From Opitutus sp. ER46 (lineage in GTDB: Bacteria > Verrucomicrobiota > Verrucomicrobiia > Opitutales > Opitutaceae), in NCBI RefSeq assembly GCF_003054705.1, contig NZ_QAYX01000024.1, forward strand, positions 620,001 to 684,000: DNA of 64,000 nucleotides, read 5' to 3'. The number at the start of each line of letters is the position of its first letter. Within the stretch, counting starts at the first letter, position 1. The position numbers and the translations under genes were made by a program. This document shows positions 29,642-37,301 of this stretch, in pieces. Under the pieces are notes generated by a model. It worked only from the letters and a program-made list of their open reading frames with translations, was not told the DNA's origin and did no database searches.

Positions 29642-30436
29642 ATGAAGCTCCTTGCCTGCCTATGCCTCCTTGGCGCCGCCCTCACGGCCCAAGCGAAGAT
29701 TGTGACCCGCGCCGTGCCCTACGAACACAACGGCGTGAAGCTCGAGGGCTACCTCGCCTACGACGACGCGAAGAGCCGCTCCGGCCGCCTGCCCGGCGTG
29801 CTCGTCCTGCCCGAATGGTGGGGCCTCAACGAGTACCCGAAGAGTCGCGCCGAACAGCTCGCAAAACTCGGCTACGTCGCCTTTGCGGCCGACATGTACG
29901 GCGCGGGCGTGACCACGACCGACGCGAAGAAAGCGGGTGAACTCGCGAGGCAGTTCTACGGCAAATCGCTCATGGCCGAGCGCGCCCGCGCCGGACTCGA
30001 CACCTTGCTCGCCAGCGGGCTCGTGGATCCGCAGCGCGTCGCCGCCATCGGCTACTGCTTCGGCGGCGCGGCCGCGCAGGTTCTCGCGTGGAGCGGTGCG
30101 CCGCTCGCCGGGATTGTCAGCTTCCACGGCAGCCTCGTGCCGCCGCCGAGCGAGCCGGGCCGCGTCAAGGCCCGCATCCTCGTCTGCCATGGCGCGATCG
30201 ATCCCTTCGTGAAGCCGGAGGAGCTGGCGAAGTTCAAGGACGCGCTGGATGTGGGCGGGCTCGATTACCAGTTCATCCAGTACGCGGGCGCGGTGCATGC
30301 GTTCACCAATCCGCGGGCCGACGACGTTGCGCGCGCGGCCGGGCTGAAGGGCATCGGTTACAATGCCGCGGCGGACCGGCGTTCCTGGCAGCACATGCAG
30401 GACTTCTTCGCGGAACTGTTTGGGCCGCGGCCGTAA
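29642..30436 (+). CDS. Secreted dienelactone hydrolase family protein
   Basis: A 264-residue alpha/beta hydrolase with a signal peptide (MKLLACLCLLGAALTAQA). The nucleophile elbow is GYCFGG with a cysteine, as in dienelactone hydrolase. The Asp is in HGAIDPFV and the His in GAVHAFTN, giving a Cys-Asp-His triad. The exported location suggests action on periplasmic esters or lactones rather than chloroaromatic catabolism; the substrate is unknown. It is followed by a weak terminator-like hairpin. Confidence 0.87.
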   Translation: MKLLACLCLLGAALTAQAKIVTRAVPYEHNGVKLEGYLAYDDAKSRSGRLPGVLVLPEWWGLNEYPKSRAEQLAKLGYVAFAADMYGAGVTTTDAKKAGELARQFYGKSLMAERARAGLDTLLASGLVDPQRVAAIGYCFGGAAAQVLAWSGAPLAGIVSFHGSLVPPPSEPGRVKARILVCHGAIDPFVKPEELAKFKDALDVGGLDYQFIQYAGAVHAFTNPRADDVARAAGLKGIGYNAAADRRSWQHMQDFFAELFGPRP

Positions 30437-30463
30437 AGGGACTGCGAACCTGAGGCAAAAAGG

Positions 30464-30497
30464 CCGGCGGCTTGCCTTGGCCGCCGGTTTGGCCTTT
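30464..30497 (+). terminator. Possible weak terminator
   Basis: A 7-bp stem CCGGCGG/CCGCCGG is followed by a broken T-rich tail (TTTGGCCTTT). It lies 27 bases after the hydrolase stop and just before the next start. Confidence 0.4.
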
Positions 30498-30507
30498 CTC
30501 GCGGGAC

Positions 30508-30927
30508 ATGGATCTCGAGACCGCTCGTCAGATAACCAAGACGTACGTGGACCGAATGCGGGTCGCGTACCGGCAGCCGGTTTTTGACGAATGGGCGATC
30601 CTCGGCGTGACGGCTGGTACGGGCGGTGTGCTGGCCTACACGGGTCCGCGCGCCGAACAATTCCGGGCCAATGTTCCGAACGATGCCGAGCTCCTCAGCC
30701 GAGGCACCAAGGGCAAGCCGCTGCACGACGGTGATATCGAATTCGTCAGCGACGCCCATGGCACGCAGTACGACGCGCTGATGAAAACCGGCGCGACGAG
30801 TTATCTCGTTTTGAATCACACCACGAAGACGCTCGCCGATATTCGCGCCGACGTGAAGTGGCTCGCGGTGCAATCGATCCTCTTCGAGCTCAGCGAAAGA
30901 TTCCGCGCGGATCCGCTCGAACTCTGA
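30508..30927 (+). CDS. Conserved hypothetical protein
   Basis: A 139-residue soluble protein with no signal or membrane segment. It begins DLETARQITKTYVDRMRVAY and ends RFRADPLEL. The compact mixed alpha/beta composition, with ordered hydrophobic pattern throughout and in-register GC3 use, supports a real gene. No family was recognised. ATG 30508 is preferred over an upstream alternative that would overlap the hairpin. Confidence 0.6.
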   Translation: MDLETARQITKTYVDRMRVAYRQPVFDEWAILGVTAGTGGVLAYTGPRAEQFRANVPNDAELLSRGTKGKPLHDGDIEFVSDAHGTQYDALMKTGATSYLVLNHTTKTLADIRADVKWLAVQSILFELSERFRADPLEL

Positions 30928-30998
30928 AGAATTTCCTTCGCCCTCCGCGTTCGCTTTTGCGCGCGGGGCCGCAGGATTTCTTCACGAAATCGTACGCG

Positions 30999-31028
30999 CT
31001 TTCGTCTTGGCGCGCGCAAAGACGAAAG
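30999..31028. repeat. Hairpin, 10-bp arms
   Basis: Perfect arms CTTTCGTCTT (30999-31008) and AAGACGAAAG (31019-31028) enclose a ten-base GC-rich loop. There is no T tract, so it is not a typical terminator. Confidence 0.7.
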
Positions 31029-31078
31029 AGCTTCGAGCGAAAACCCGCGCGCTCCGCGTCACAATTCTCGCCAAGCTC

Positions 31079-31109
31079 CTTTTGTTTTCGCCGCCGGCGA
31101 AAACAAAAG
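31079..31109. repeat. Hairpin, perfect 14-bp arms
   Basis: CTTTTGTTTTCGCC (31079-31092) and its exact reverse complement (31096-31109) are separated by three bases. It directly precedes the 21-bp periodic direct repeats. Confidence 0.8.
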
Positions 31110-31165
31110 ATCCGGACATTATGAAAAAGTATCCGGACATTATGCTGGAGTATCTGGACATTATC
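31110..31165. repeat. Three 14-base direct repeats with 21-bp period
   Basis: ATCCGGACATTATG (31110-31123), the same sequence at 31131-31144, and ATCTGGACATTATC (31152-31165). The start-to-start distance is 21 bp both times, i.e. two helical turns, so a protein could bind all three on one face. On the minus strand they read CATAATGTCCGGAT. Similar iterated sites occur at the ends of IS21-type elements and in some operators. Confidence 0.8.
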
Positions 31166-31466
31166 CCGGAAGTGCCATGTGCGTAGCGATTTATAATTGT
31201 TGCCCTCGTCCCCTCGTATCGAGGGTTTTTGCTACCGCAGAACTGAAAGCTGAGGGCTTTGCGACCAAGCTGCTGGGGATCGCGCATGAAGCGGGGGCGC
31301 GAGGAGGGCGCGAAAAGGGCGGCCCGGGGCAGTGCCGGGGGCGGCAAGTGTGACGAAACGGGGCCGCGAAGGGGCGAGACGCGGCCCGATCTGCGCGCCC
31401 CAAAGGGCGCGGATCCGGGCGCGAAGTCCCGCCGGTTGGGGCAGGGCCCACCAACTTCGGGTCGCC

Positions 31467-31658
31467 CCTCTGTTGGCTCCCTTATCTCCTGTGAGATGCC
31501 CTGGAATTCCGTGGCTCGAATCTCCAAGTCCCGATCCGCCTTACAGGAGGCAACAGAGGCAACGGAGGGTTTGTTTCAGGATGCCCAACCTCGGATCGGA
31601 TCCTCTGTTGCCTCCGTTGTCTCCTGTGAGATGCCTTGGAATTTCGTGGTTCGGATTG
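31467..31658. repeat. Duplicated 57-bp repeat with inverted partial copy
   Basis: Copy A 31467-31523 and copy B 31602-31658 share CCTCTGTTG, CTCCTGTGAGATGCC, TGGAATT and CGTGG in the same order with about one mismatch in six. Between them, 31541-31568 (TTACAGGAGGCAACAGAGG onward) is an inverted partial copy of the CTCTGTTGCCTCC part. Confidence 0.75.
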
Positions 31659-31753
31659 CCCAATCCTCGCAAGGGAAGGTTCGTCCAACGGGCCCGAACC
31701 ATCGATGCGCTCCGACGAGTGGCGAAGGGGCGCAATTCCGGCATCGTGCGCGC

Positions 31754-32179
31754 ATGAGCGTGCGCATTGTTCGCCTCGGAACTCCCCGACATCCTCACGA
31801 AGGTCTGCGACTCGGCACGGTGCGGCGGCCGCCGCGCGGCGTGCCCAAATCTGAGTTTGCCGCGCAGAACTGGTACGACGTTTGGTTTCCCAATCTCGCG
31901 CCCAGTCTCGCATCCATGCAGCAGGCGCTGCGCGCCGAAAACCCCGCCCAGTGGAACGCGTTCGTGCGCAGCTATCGGAAGGAAATGGCCGCGCCCGCGG
32001 CCACGCATGATCTCGAGCTTCTCGCCCGGCTGTCGCACACCACAGACTTCTCCGTGGGCTGTTACTGCGAGGACGAGAGCCATTGCCATCGCTCGATCCT
32101 TCGCGAGTTGCTCCGCGCCCACGGCGCATCGTTTGCGGACGACGACGCGCCGCCCGCGAAATCCGATCCCGCGCGGTGA
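31754..32179 (+). CDS. DUF488 family protein
   Basis: A 141-residue protein of the DUF488/YeaO family: it starts VRIVRLGTPRHPHEGLRLGT, contains NWYDVWFPNLAPS in the middle and has the conserved CYCEDESHCHRSIL near the C-terminus. The Cys/His-containing motif is typical of the family; the biochemical function is not established. The frame is open far upstream through repeat DNA, but family similarity begins at ATG 31754. Confidence 0.85.
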   Translation: MSVRIVRLGTPRHPHEGLRLGTVRRPPRGVPKSEFAAQNWYDVWFPNLAPSLASMQQALRAENPAQWNAFVRSYRKEMAAPAATHDLELLARLSHTTDFSVGCYCEDESHCHRSILRELLRAHGASFADDDAPPAKSDPAR

Positions 32180-32211
32180 GCCGTGCGAGTGGGCGAGGCG
32201 GCCGCGCCCGT

Positions 32212-33249
32212 TCAGCCCAGGAGCCCAACGCCGACAAACCACGCGTACGCGCCCAGCAGCGGCCAGCCCATCCAGCGCGGCAGGCCGTCGGCAAACGCCA
32301 CGCACAAGGCGTGGACGACCGCGACGATCACCAACAGCGCGAGGCCGGGCGCGAAGAACGCCGGCACCTTCACGGGATGCAGCATCGCGCTCAGGCCGAT
32401 GCACAGCGGGATGCAGATATGTCCGTCGCCGACCTGTGAGGCGAAGGCGATGTCGGCGCGGCCCCGCGCCGCGTAGTAGAACGCGAGCAGCGCGTTGGGC
32501 AGCACCATCAGCCAGCCGGTGATCCAGCCGAGATGCGCGGCGTTGACGAACGCGCCCTGCTGCGCCGCCAGCCAGGTCACGAGCCAGTCGAGGCTCACGT
32601 ACACCCCGAACGCCCCCACGAGCACCACGGCCACGTCGAGGTAGAACATTGAAGAGAAGCGCTGCCGCTGCCGCACGTTGTGCTTCAGGACGTCGAAGAC
32701 CTGGAACGTCTGCCAGAAAAGGAAGAGCCCGACGAGGACCAGCCCGTCGCTCAGGTCGAGCACGCCGTCACGCGCCAGCGCCCAGGACACGCCGCTGAAG
32801 AAGCCCACCGCCGCGAGCGTGAGCAGGAGCGAGAGCCGGTTGAGCTGCCGGCTGGTCTCGTCGTCCTTGCCGCCGCCCGTCTTGCCGGCGCCCGCCGCCT
32901 TGCGCTTCCCCGCGCCGCCGGCGGGGCGTTTCCGCGCGAGGGTCAGCCCCCAGAACAACGTCGGCAGCCCGAGCACCAGCGTGAGATTGGTCGCGTTGTT
33001 CACCAGACAGTTGGTCAGCACCTCCTGCCCGGGCCCGCCTTGCATGCCGATGATTGCGACGAAGAGCAGATTTCCGAGCCCGGAGCAGTACGGCATCACC
33101 ACCGTGCCGAGCGCAGTGCCTTCGAGCCCGTGCGCGAGCAGCGCCTCGAGCCGCCAGATCATCAGCAACGACGCCGCGAGAAAGAGCCCGAAATAGGTCC
33201 ACGCGCTCGTCAGCCCGAGGGTTTCGATCGTATCGGTGAGCGGGTTCAC
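32212..33249 (-). CDS. Sodium/calcium exchanger-like membrane protein
   Basis: A 345-residue membrane protein with about ten spans in two halves around a lysine/glycine-rich cytoplasmic loop (about residues 107-135, RKRPAGGAGKRKAAGAGKTG). The segment GTVVMPYCSGLGNLLFVAII and the following NCLVNNATNLTLVLGLPTLF recall the alpha-repeat of CaCA-type cation exchangers; the second half has FASQVGDGHICIPLCIGLSA. The start is GTG at 33249, overlapping the stop of the upstream ABC ATPase as GTGA, so the two are translationally coupled. Ion specificity cannot be told. Confidence 0.65.
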   Translation of the reverse strand: MNPLTDTIETLGLTSAWTYFGLFLAASLLMIWRLEALLAHGLEGTALGTVVMPYCSGLGNLLFVAIIGMQGGPGQEVLTNCLVNNATNLTLVLGLPTLFWGLTLARKRPAGGAGKRKAAGAGKTGGGKDDETSRQLNRLSLLLTLAAVGFFSGVSWALARDGVLDLSDGLVLVGLFLFWQTFQVFDVLKHNVRQRQRFSSMFYLDVAVVLVGAFGVYVSLDWLVTWLAAQQGAFVNAAHLGWITGWLMVLPNALLAFYYAARGRADIAFASQVGDGHICIPLCIGLSAMLHPVKVPAFFAPGLALLVIVAVVHALCVAFADGLPRWMGWPLLGAYAWFVGVGLLG

Positions 33250-34034
33250 GCGCGCGCAAACTGCAGGGCGTACCGGCCGTCGGGGCGCCGGGATAGCGTC
33301 AGCGCCGCGCCGAAGGTGGTGCTGAGCAGCGCCGGCTTCAGCACCGTGCGCCGCGGACCGGCCGCGATGATCCGGCCCTGCCGCAGGAGGAGCGCATGCG
33401 TGAAGGCCGGCATGATTTCCTCCACGTGGTGCGTGACGAGCACAAGCGCCGGGGCGCCGCGCCGCCGCGCGAGCCGCTCGATGAACTGCAGGAAGTGTTC
33501 GCGCGCCACCGGATCGAGCCCGGAGCAGGGTTCGTCCAGGATCAGCAGCCGGGGGCGCAGCATGAGCGCCCGCGCGATCAGCACGCGCTGCCTTTCGCCT
33601 TGCGAAAGAAACGCCCACTCGCGCTCCGCCAGGGCCTCGAGTCCCACGAAGCGCAGCCACCGCCGCGCCTGCGCCCGGTCCTCCCGGCTCACACGATGCC
33701 AGAGGTCGAGCTGCGCGAACTTGCCGCTGACGACCGTGTCGAGCGCCACCTCCGCCGGCGGGATCGCCGCGATGAAGGCGCTCGTCACCACGCCCACTTT
33801 GAGCCGCAGGTCGCGCCAGTCGCTGGCGCCGTAACGCTGGCCCAGCACCATGATCTCGCCGGACGTCGGCGGCAGGTAGCCCGTCAGCGTCTTGAGCAGC
33901 GTGGTCTTGCCGGAGCCGTTGGCTCCCAGGATCACCCAGTGCTCGCGGGGCGCGACGCGCCAGGACACGTCCGCGAGGATCGCGGTGCGTCCTCGTGTCA
34001 CGCATAAACTGGATACGTCGAGCAGGGCCGGCAT
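33246..34034 (-). CDS. ABC transporter ATP-binding protein
   Basis: A 262-residue ATPase: Walker A GANGSGKTT, signature LSQGERQRVLIARAL, Walker B LLILDEPCSGLD and H-loop VTHHVEEI. It resembles ModF/YlmA-type single ATPases for which no permease is known. No ABC permease lies nearby. Instead the gene overlaps the exchanger-like membrane protein, an unusual partner. The start at ATG 34034 follows the family; a longer in-frame version to 34076 is less likely. Confidence 0.85.
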   Translation of the reverse strand: MPALLDVSSLCVTRGRTAILADVSWRVAPREHWVILGANGSGKTTLLKTLTGYLPPTSGEIMVLGQRYGASDWRDLRLKVGVVTSAFIAAIPPAEVALDTVVSGKFAQLDLWHRVSREDRAQARRWLRFVGLEALAEREWAFLSQGERQRVLIARALMLRPRLLILDEPCSGLDPVAREHFLQFIERLARRRGAPALVLVTHHVEEIMPAFTHALLLRQGRIIAAGPRRTVLKPALLSTTFGAALTLSRRPDGRYALQFARA

Positions 34035-34090
34035 GGAAGGGCCGGTAGCATGGGCGTCTGGTCCTCTCTGCGTCAAACCGCCCTTCGCGC

Positions 34091-34130
34091 CCTTCTCTTT
34101 CTCCTACTCTTACTCGTTCTCTTTCTCTCC
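34091..34130. repeat. Polypyrimidine tract of the CTCTTTCTC type
   Basis: About 40 bases of C/T with single interruptions (TCTCTTTCTCCTACTCTTAC and so on) lie upstream of the ABC ATPase gene. It belongs to the same family as tracts near 38679, 43287 and 44651. Confidence 0.7.
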
Positions 34131-34264
34131 CAATCTGCGCCACCTCTCGCCCGTCCCGCCCCGCGGCGCGTCCAAACGCGCAAAGCCCGCGGTACCGGGC
34201 GAGCGTAGGATGTGCGCGCCACCGGTCGCGGGCTTCCGGTCTCAAACTAGGTCGGGGGCGTCCG

Positions 34265-35092
34265 TTATCGCGCGTCGACCCGGATGTTGCCGCCACTCGA
34301 ACGGAGCTTCAACAGCGGGCCGCCGCCATTGACGGCACCGATGAGCTTGTCCCGGTCGCGCCGGCCGGTCTCAGCTTCGATGGAGAGGCCGTTGCCGCGA
34401 ACCGTCCCGCCCCCCGTGGCCGCGTCGAGCCGGAAGGCGGCCGACGCGTCGATCGTGAGAATGATGCCGCCGCCGGACGTGGAGAGTTCGCAGTCTCCGG
34501 CGAGCTTGCCGACGAAGCCGACGCGGACGTTGCCGCCGCTCGTATGCGCGAGCACGCGGTTCCTGACCGACTCGATCTCGATGCTGCCCCCGGAGGTGCG
34601 TACATCGACTCCGGCACCGATATTGCCCAATCGGATGCTGCCGCCCGACGTGCGCGCTTCCACGTTTCCGCCCAAGTCGCCGACGATGATGCTGCCGCCG
34701 CTCGTGTGCAGATTGGCGGCATAGGCCGCCGGCACCGAAGCAATGAACTCCACCGAGACCGAGGAGGTGTCGGAGCCGGTTTTGTCCGCCGGCCCGCATT
34801 TCGCGGTCGCCTGCACGTCATTTCCGCTCTGGTCGAAGGCGAGCTCCACATTGGCCAGCAGCTTTTCGGCCTGGGCCTCGGAGTCCGCCCGGGCGGTCTG
34901 TTTGGCGACGATGGTCACAACTCCGTCTGGGCCCGCGGCCACGCGGATCGTGCCGCCGCAGGTGTTGAGCCGGAGCGTGCCGGCGCCTGTGACGGTGAAG
35001 GTCTTTTCGACGGTCCGCTCGGTTTTGGCGCCGAGCGGGAGCACGGCGAAGGACAGCGCGGCGGCGATGGCGAGGTAGGAGGGAAGTTTCAT
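34265..35092 (-). CDS. Secreted DUF4097-like beta-helix repeat protein (copy 1)
   Basis: A 275-residue exported protein with a signal peptide (cleavage near LGA-KT). After a domain shared with its neighbour (ERTVEKTFTVTGAGTLRLNT onward) it contains a ladder of TSGGS/TSGGN turns at about 17-residue steps (about 145-225), as in DUF4097/GIN-type putative adhesin domains that fold into a right-handed beta-solenoid. It ends GGPLLKLRSSGGNIRVDAR. A cell-surface or periplasmic structural role is likely; no enzyme motif is seen. It is a tandem paralogue of 35268-36209. Confidence 0.78.
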   Translation of the reverse strand: MKLPSYLAIAAALSFAVLPLGAKTERTVEKTFTVTGAGTLRLNTCGGTIRVAAGPDGVVTIVAKQTARADSEAQAEKLLANVELAFDQSGNDVQATAKCGPADKTGSDTSSVSVEFIASVPAAYAANLHTSGGSIIVGDLGGNVEARTSGGSIRLGNIGAGVDVRTSGGSIEIESVRNRVLAHTSGGNVRVGFVGKLAGDCELSTSGGGIILTIDASAAFRLDAATGGGTVRGNGLSIEAETGRRDRDKLIGAVNGGGPLLKLRSSGGNIRVDAR

Positions 35093-35189
35093 GCTGGTTT
35101 GTGGCTCAAGAACACGGCGTGGCGCAATTAGTTGCACGCGCCAGCGAAAAACCTTCGACCCCGCGTTGGGAGAGAAGGCCTCCCAATGC

Positions 35190-35212
35190 AAAAGCCCGCC
35201 AAACCGGCGGGC
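35190..35212 (-). terminator. Rho-independent terminator between the two paralogues
   Basis: On the minus strand GCCCGCC-GGTTT-GGCGGGC is followed by TTTT. It ends the transcript of the gene at 35268-36209 before the downstream paralogue, so the two are separately transcribed. Confidence 0.75.
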
Positions 35213-35267
35213 GCGAAGGCGCCGCCGGTCGCGGGCTTCTGGGCTCAGGCTGGGCGGGCTGGCGTGC

Positions 35268-36209
35268 TTACCGCGCGTCGACCCGGATGCTGCCGCCGCT
35301 CGAGCGGAGCTTCAGGAGCGGGCCGCCGCCGTTCACCGGGCCGGAGAGCTTGTTCCGGCTGTGGTGCCCGTTCTGAAGCGTCATGGTAATGCCGTTGACG
35401 TTCACGCCACCGCCGCTGGTGGAGGCGTCGAGTTGGAAGCTGGCGGCCTTGTCGACGGTGACGCTGACGCTGCCGCCGGAGGTGGAAAGTTCGCAGTCGC
35501 CGTTGAGCTTTCCGGCGATGCCGGCGCGCACGCTGCCGCCGCTGGTGTGGGCGTTCACGCGGTTGCTGACGGACTCGATCTCGATGCTGCCGCCCGAGGT
35601 GGAGAGGTCGGCGGTGCCGGCGACGTTACCGACTTCGATCCGGCCGCCCGAGGTGTTCAGCTTTACGTTACCGCTGGCCGAACGGAGCGTGATGCTGCCG
35701 CCGGAGGTGTGGGCGTCCACGTCATTGCCGATGCGGCCCAGCCGGATCCCCCCGCCGGAGGTGCGGGTTTCGACGCGGCCGTTGAGATCGCCGACGGTGA
35801 TGCTGCCGCCGGAGGTGCGCAGATCGGTCACGTAGGCGGCGGGGACGGTGGCGATGAATTCGACGACCACCGGGCTGCCTCCCCAGCGGAAGAAGCCGCT
35901 GACCGGCCGGTCATACTTCGCCGACGCCTGCACGTCGTTGCCGTTCTGCGCGAACGTCAGCTCCAGGTCCTCCAGCAGCTTGTCGGCCTCCGCGTCGGAA
36001 TCGGCCCGGATCGTCTCCTTGGCGACGATCGTCACGACGCCATCCGGCCCGGGCGAAACCCGGATCGCGCCGCCGCTGGTGTTGAGTCGGAGCGTGCCGA
36101 TGCCTGTGACGGTGAAGGTCTTTTCGACGGTTCGCTCGATCTTGGCGGACAGCGGGAGCGCGGCGCAGGTGAACGCCGCGACGAAGGCGAGGGTGGTAAG
36201 GGCTTTCAT
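35268..36209 (-). CDS. Secreted DUF4097-like beta-helix repeat protein (copy 2)
   Basis: A 313-residue paralogue of the protein at 34265-35092, with a signal peptide (cleavage near LSA-KI) and the same N-terminal domain (ERTVEKTFTVTGIGTLRLNT). It has about two more TSGGS turns than its neighbour (e.g. HTSGGSITLRSASGNVKLNT and LSTSGGSIEIESVSNRVNAH). The ends are nearly identical (SSGGSIRVDAR), and the similarity continues past the stop into non-coding DNA, which points to a fairly recent tandem duplication. Function unknown. Confidence 0.78.
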   Translation of the reverse strand: MKALTTLAFVAAFTCAALPLSAKIERTVEKTFTVTGIGTLRLNTSGGAIRVSPGPDGVVTIVAKETIRADSDAEADKLLEDLELTFAQNGNDVQASAKYDRPVSGFFRWGGSPVVVEFIATVPAAYVTDLRTSGGSITVGDLNGRVETRTSGGGIRLGRIGNDVDAHTSGGSITLRSASGNVKLNTSGGRIEVGNVAGTADLSTSGGSIEIESVSNRVNAHTSGGSVRAGIAGKLNGDCELSTSGGSVSVTVDKAASFQLDASTSGGGVNVNGITMTLQNGHHSRNKLSGPVNGGGPLLKLRSSGGSIRVDAR

Positions 36210-36243
36210 GCAGGTTGGTGGCCCAAGAACACTACGACCGCCC

Positions 36244-36287
36244 CAAAAGTTACAGCCGGCACAGCAGTTTCTGCTGGTCGGCTGTAA
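36244..36287 (-). terminator. Terminator of the secreted hypothetical gene
   Basis: On the minus strand a long stem, TTACAGCCG/CGGCTGTAA with inner CAGCAG/CTGCTG and a three-base loop, is followed by CTTTT. It lies about 60 bases after the stop at 36345. Confidence 0.75.
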
Positions 36288-36344
36288 GTGAGGCGCGGAG
36301 CAAGGCGCAGTCGCCCGCGCGCGGTGTGTACGGAGGTGCAGGGA

Positions 36345-37052
36345 TTATTGGCGTGCTGGCGTGGCGGGCGCATTGCCGGCCAGGGCGTCGATGCGCGCGA
36401 CGGCGGCGACGTAAGCCTGGTACTCTGCCGCCACTTGGCTGCGCTTTTCGTCCCAGTTTTGTTCTGCGCCGCGTCCGGCCGAGCGGAGACTCTTTTCGAG
36501 CGACTTCTCCCGGGCGCGCGCCTCGGCGTCGGCAGCGTCGAACGCCGCGCGGCCCTCGGGGCTCATTTCGCCGCGGGAGCGCCGATATTCGCGCATCGCG
36601 ACCTGGCTCTCGCGCACGCGCACCCGGACGCTGTCGATCACCTCGTCGCGGCGGGTGCCGGCGGTGTTTTGAATGAGGGTCTGAACCTGCGGCGCGTCGA
36701 GGGTGGCGGCGGCGGCGATCACCGGGCGGCCCGTGGGCAGCAGCCCGGGCGCGACGGTCGGCTGCAGAATCGCGAACGCCGGGGGCGGCGCCGCAAACGG
36801 CGCTGGCGTGCTCGCAGGCGTGTTGGGCGGCACCGTCTCGTCGAACGCCTGGCCGTTCGGCGGCAGTGCGTCGTCCTGCGGACGAAAGGCGAGGAAGGGC
36901 GCGCGGCTGTAATTGCTGCCGTCGGGCACGGCGGGGATGGCGATCACGACCGGCGCGCTGGCGCGTTTCGGAGTGCCGGCGGAGAGAGTCGGGGCCAGGG
37001 CAAGCGAGCCGGCCGCGGAGGTAAGCAACAGAGTGACAAGGGTGTTTTTCAT
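36345..37052 (-). CDS. Secreted hypothetical protein
   Basis: A 235-residue protein with a signal peptide (MKNTLVTLLLTSAAGSLALA). A proline/alanine-rich middle (about 55-105) is followed by a charged helical C-terminal half (about 115-225; RDEVIDSVRVRVRESQVAMR, then GEMSPEGRAAFDAADAEARA) likely to form a coiled coil. No family was recognised. It is transcribed alone and has a good terminator. It could be a periplasmic structural or chaperone-like protein, but nothing specific supports this. Confidence 0.6.
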   Translation of the reverse strand: MKNTLVTLLLTSAAGSLALAPTLSAGTPKRASAPVVIAIPAVPDGSNYSRAPFLAFRPQDDALPPNGQAFDETVPPNTPASTPAPFAAPPPAFAILQPTVAPGLLPTGRPVIAAAATLDAPQVQTLIQNTAGTRRDEVIDSVRVRVRESQVAMREYRRSRGEMSPEGRAAFDAADAEARAREKSLEKSLRSAGRGAEQNWDEKRSQVAAEYQAYVAAVARIDALAGNAPATPARQ

Positions 37053-37301
37053 GTGAGCTCCCGTTCGAATTCGCGGCATAGAGCCCGGCCTCCGGCGTAC
37101 GTTGCGCTACGGCCGGCAGGACCCACCGCATTCGCCGATGGGCGGGGCTCGAGACCCACCGGACCCCGGGTCTGCGCCGCGTACGGCGGGCGGTCCGCGC
37201 CCCAGGCCGGGCCGCGTCTCTCGCGTTTCACTCGTGGTCCGGCGCGTGCCAGCTTCGGGATTGTTTCGCCTTCGAAATCTGACTCAGTGGCGGGGCTTCC
37301 C

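Larger units (their letters stand above)
30928..31753. other. Repeat-rich intergenic region
   Basis: This gap of about 0.8 kb holds no credible gene. It contains two hairpins (30999-31028 and 31079-31109), three 14-base direct repeats at exact 21-bp spacing (31110-31165), a locally AT-rich patch (about 31105-31205) and a duplicated repeat of about 57 bp with an inverted partial copy (31467-31658). The concentration of repeats and the base-composition change suggest past insertion and decay of a mobile element. Confidence 0.65.

Noticed and set aside
34185-34200. Terminator after the first beta-helix paralogue
   Set aside because: GCCCG/CGGGC forms only a 5-bp stem with a TTT tail on the minus strand; too weak to call.
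32212-34296. Single 694-residue fusion of ATPase region and exchanger
   Set aside because: The extended frame reads the ATPase gene out of its own frame; the ATPase motifs are in the overlapping frame 33246-34034, and the exchanger starts at GTG 33249.
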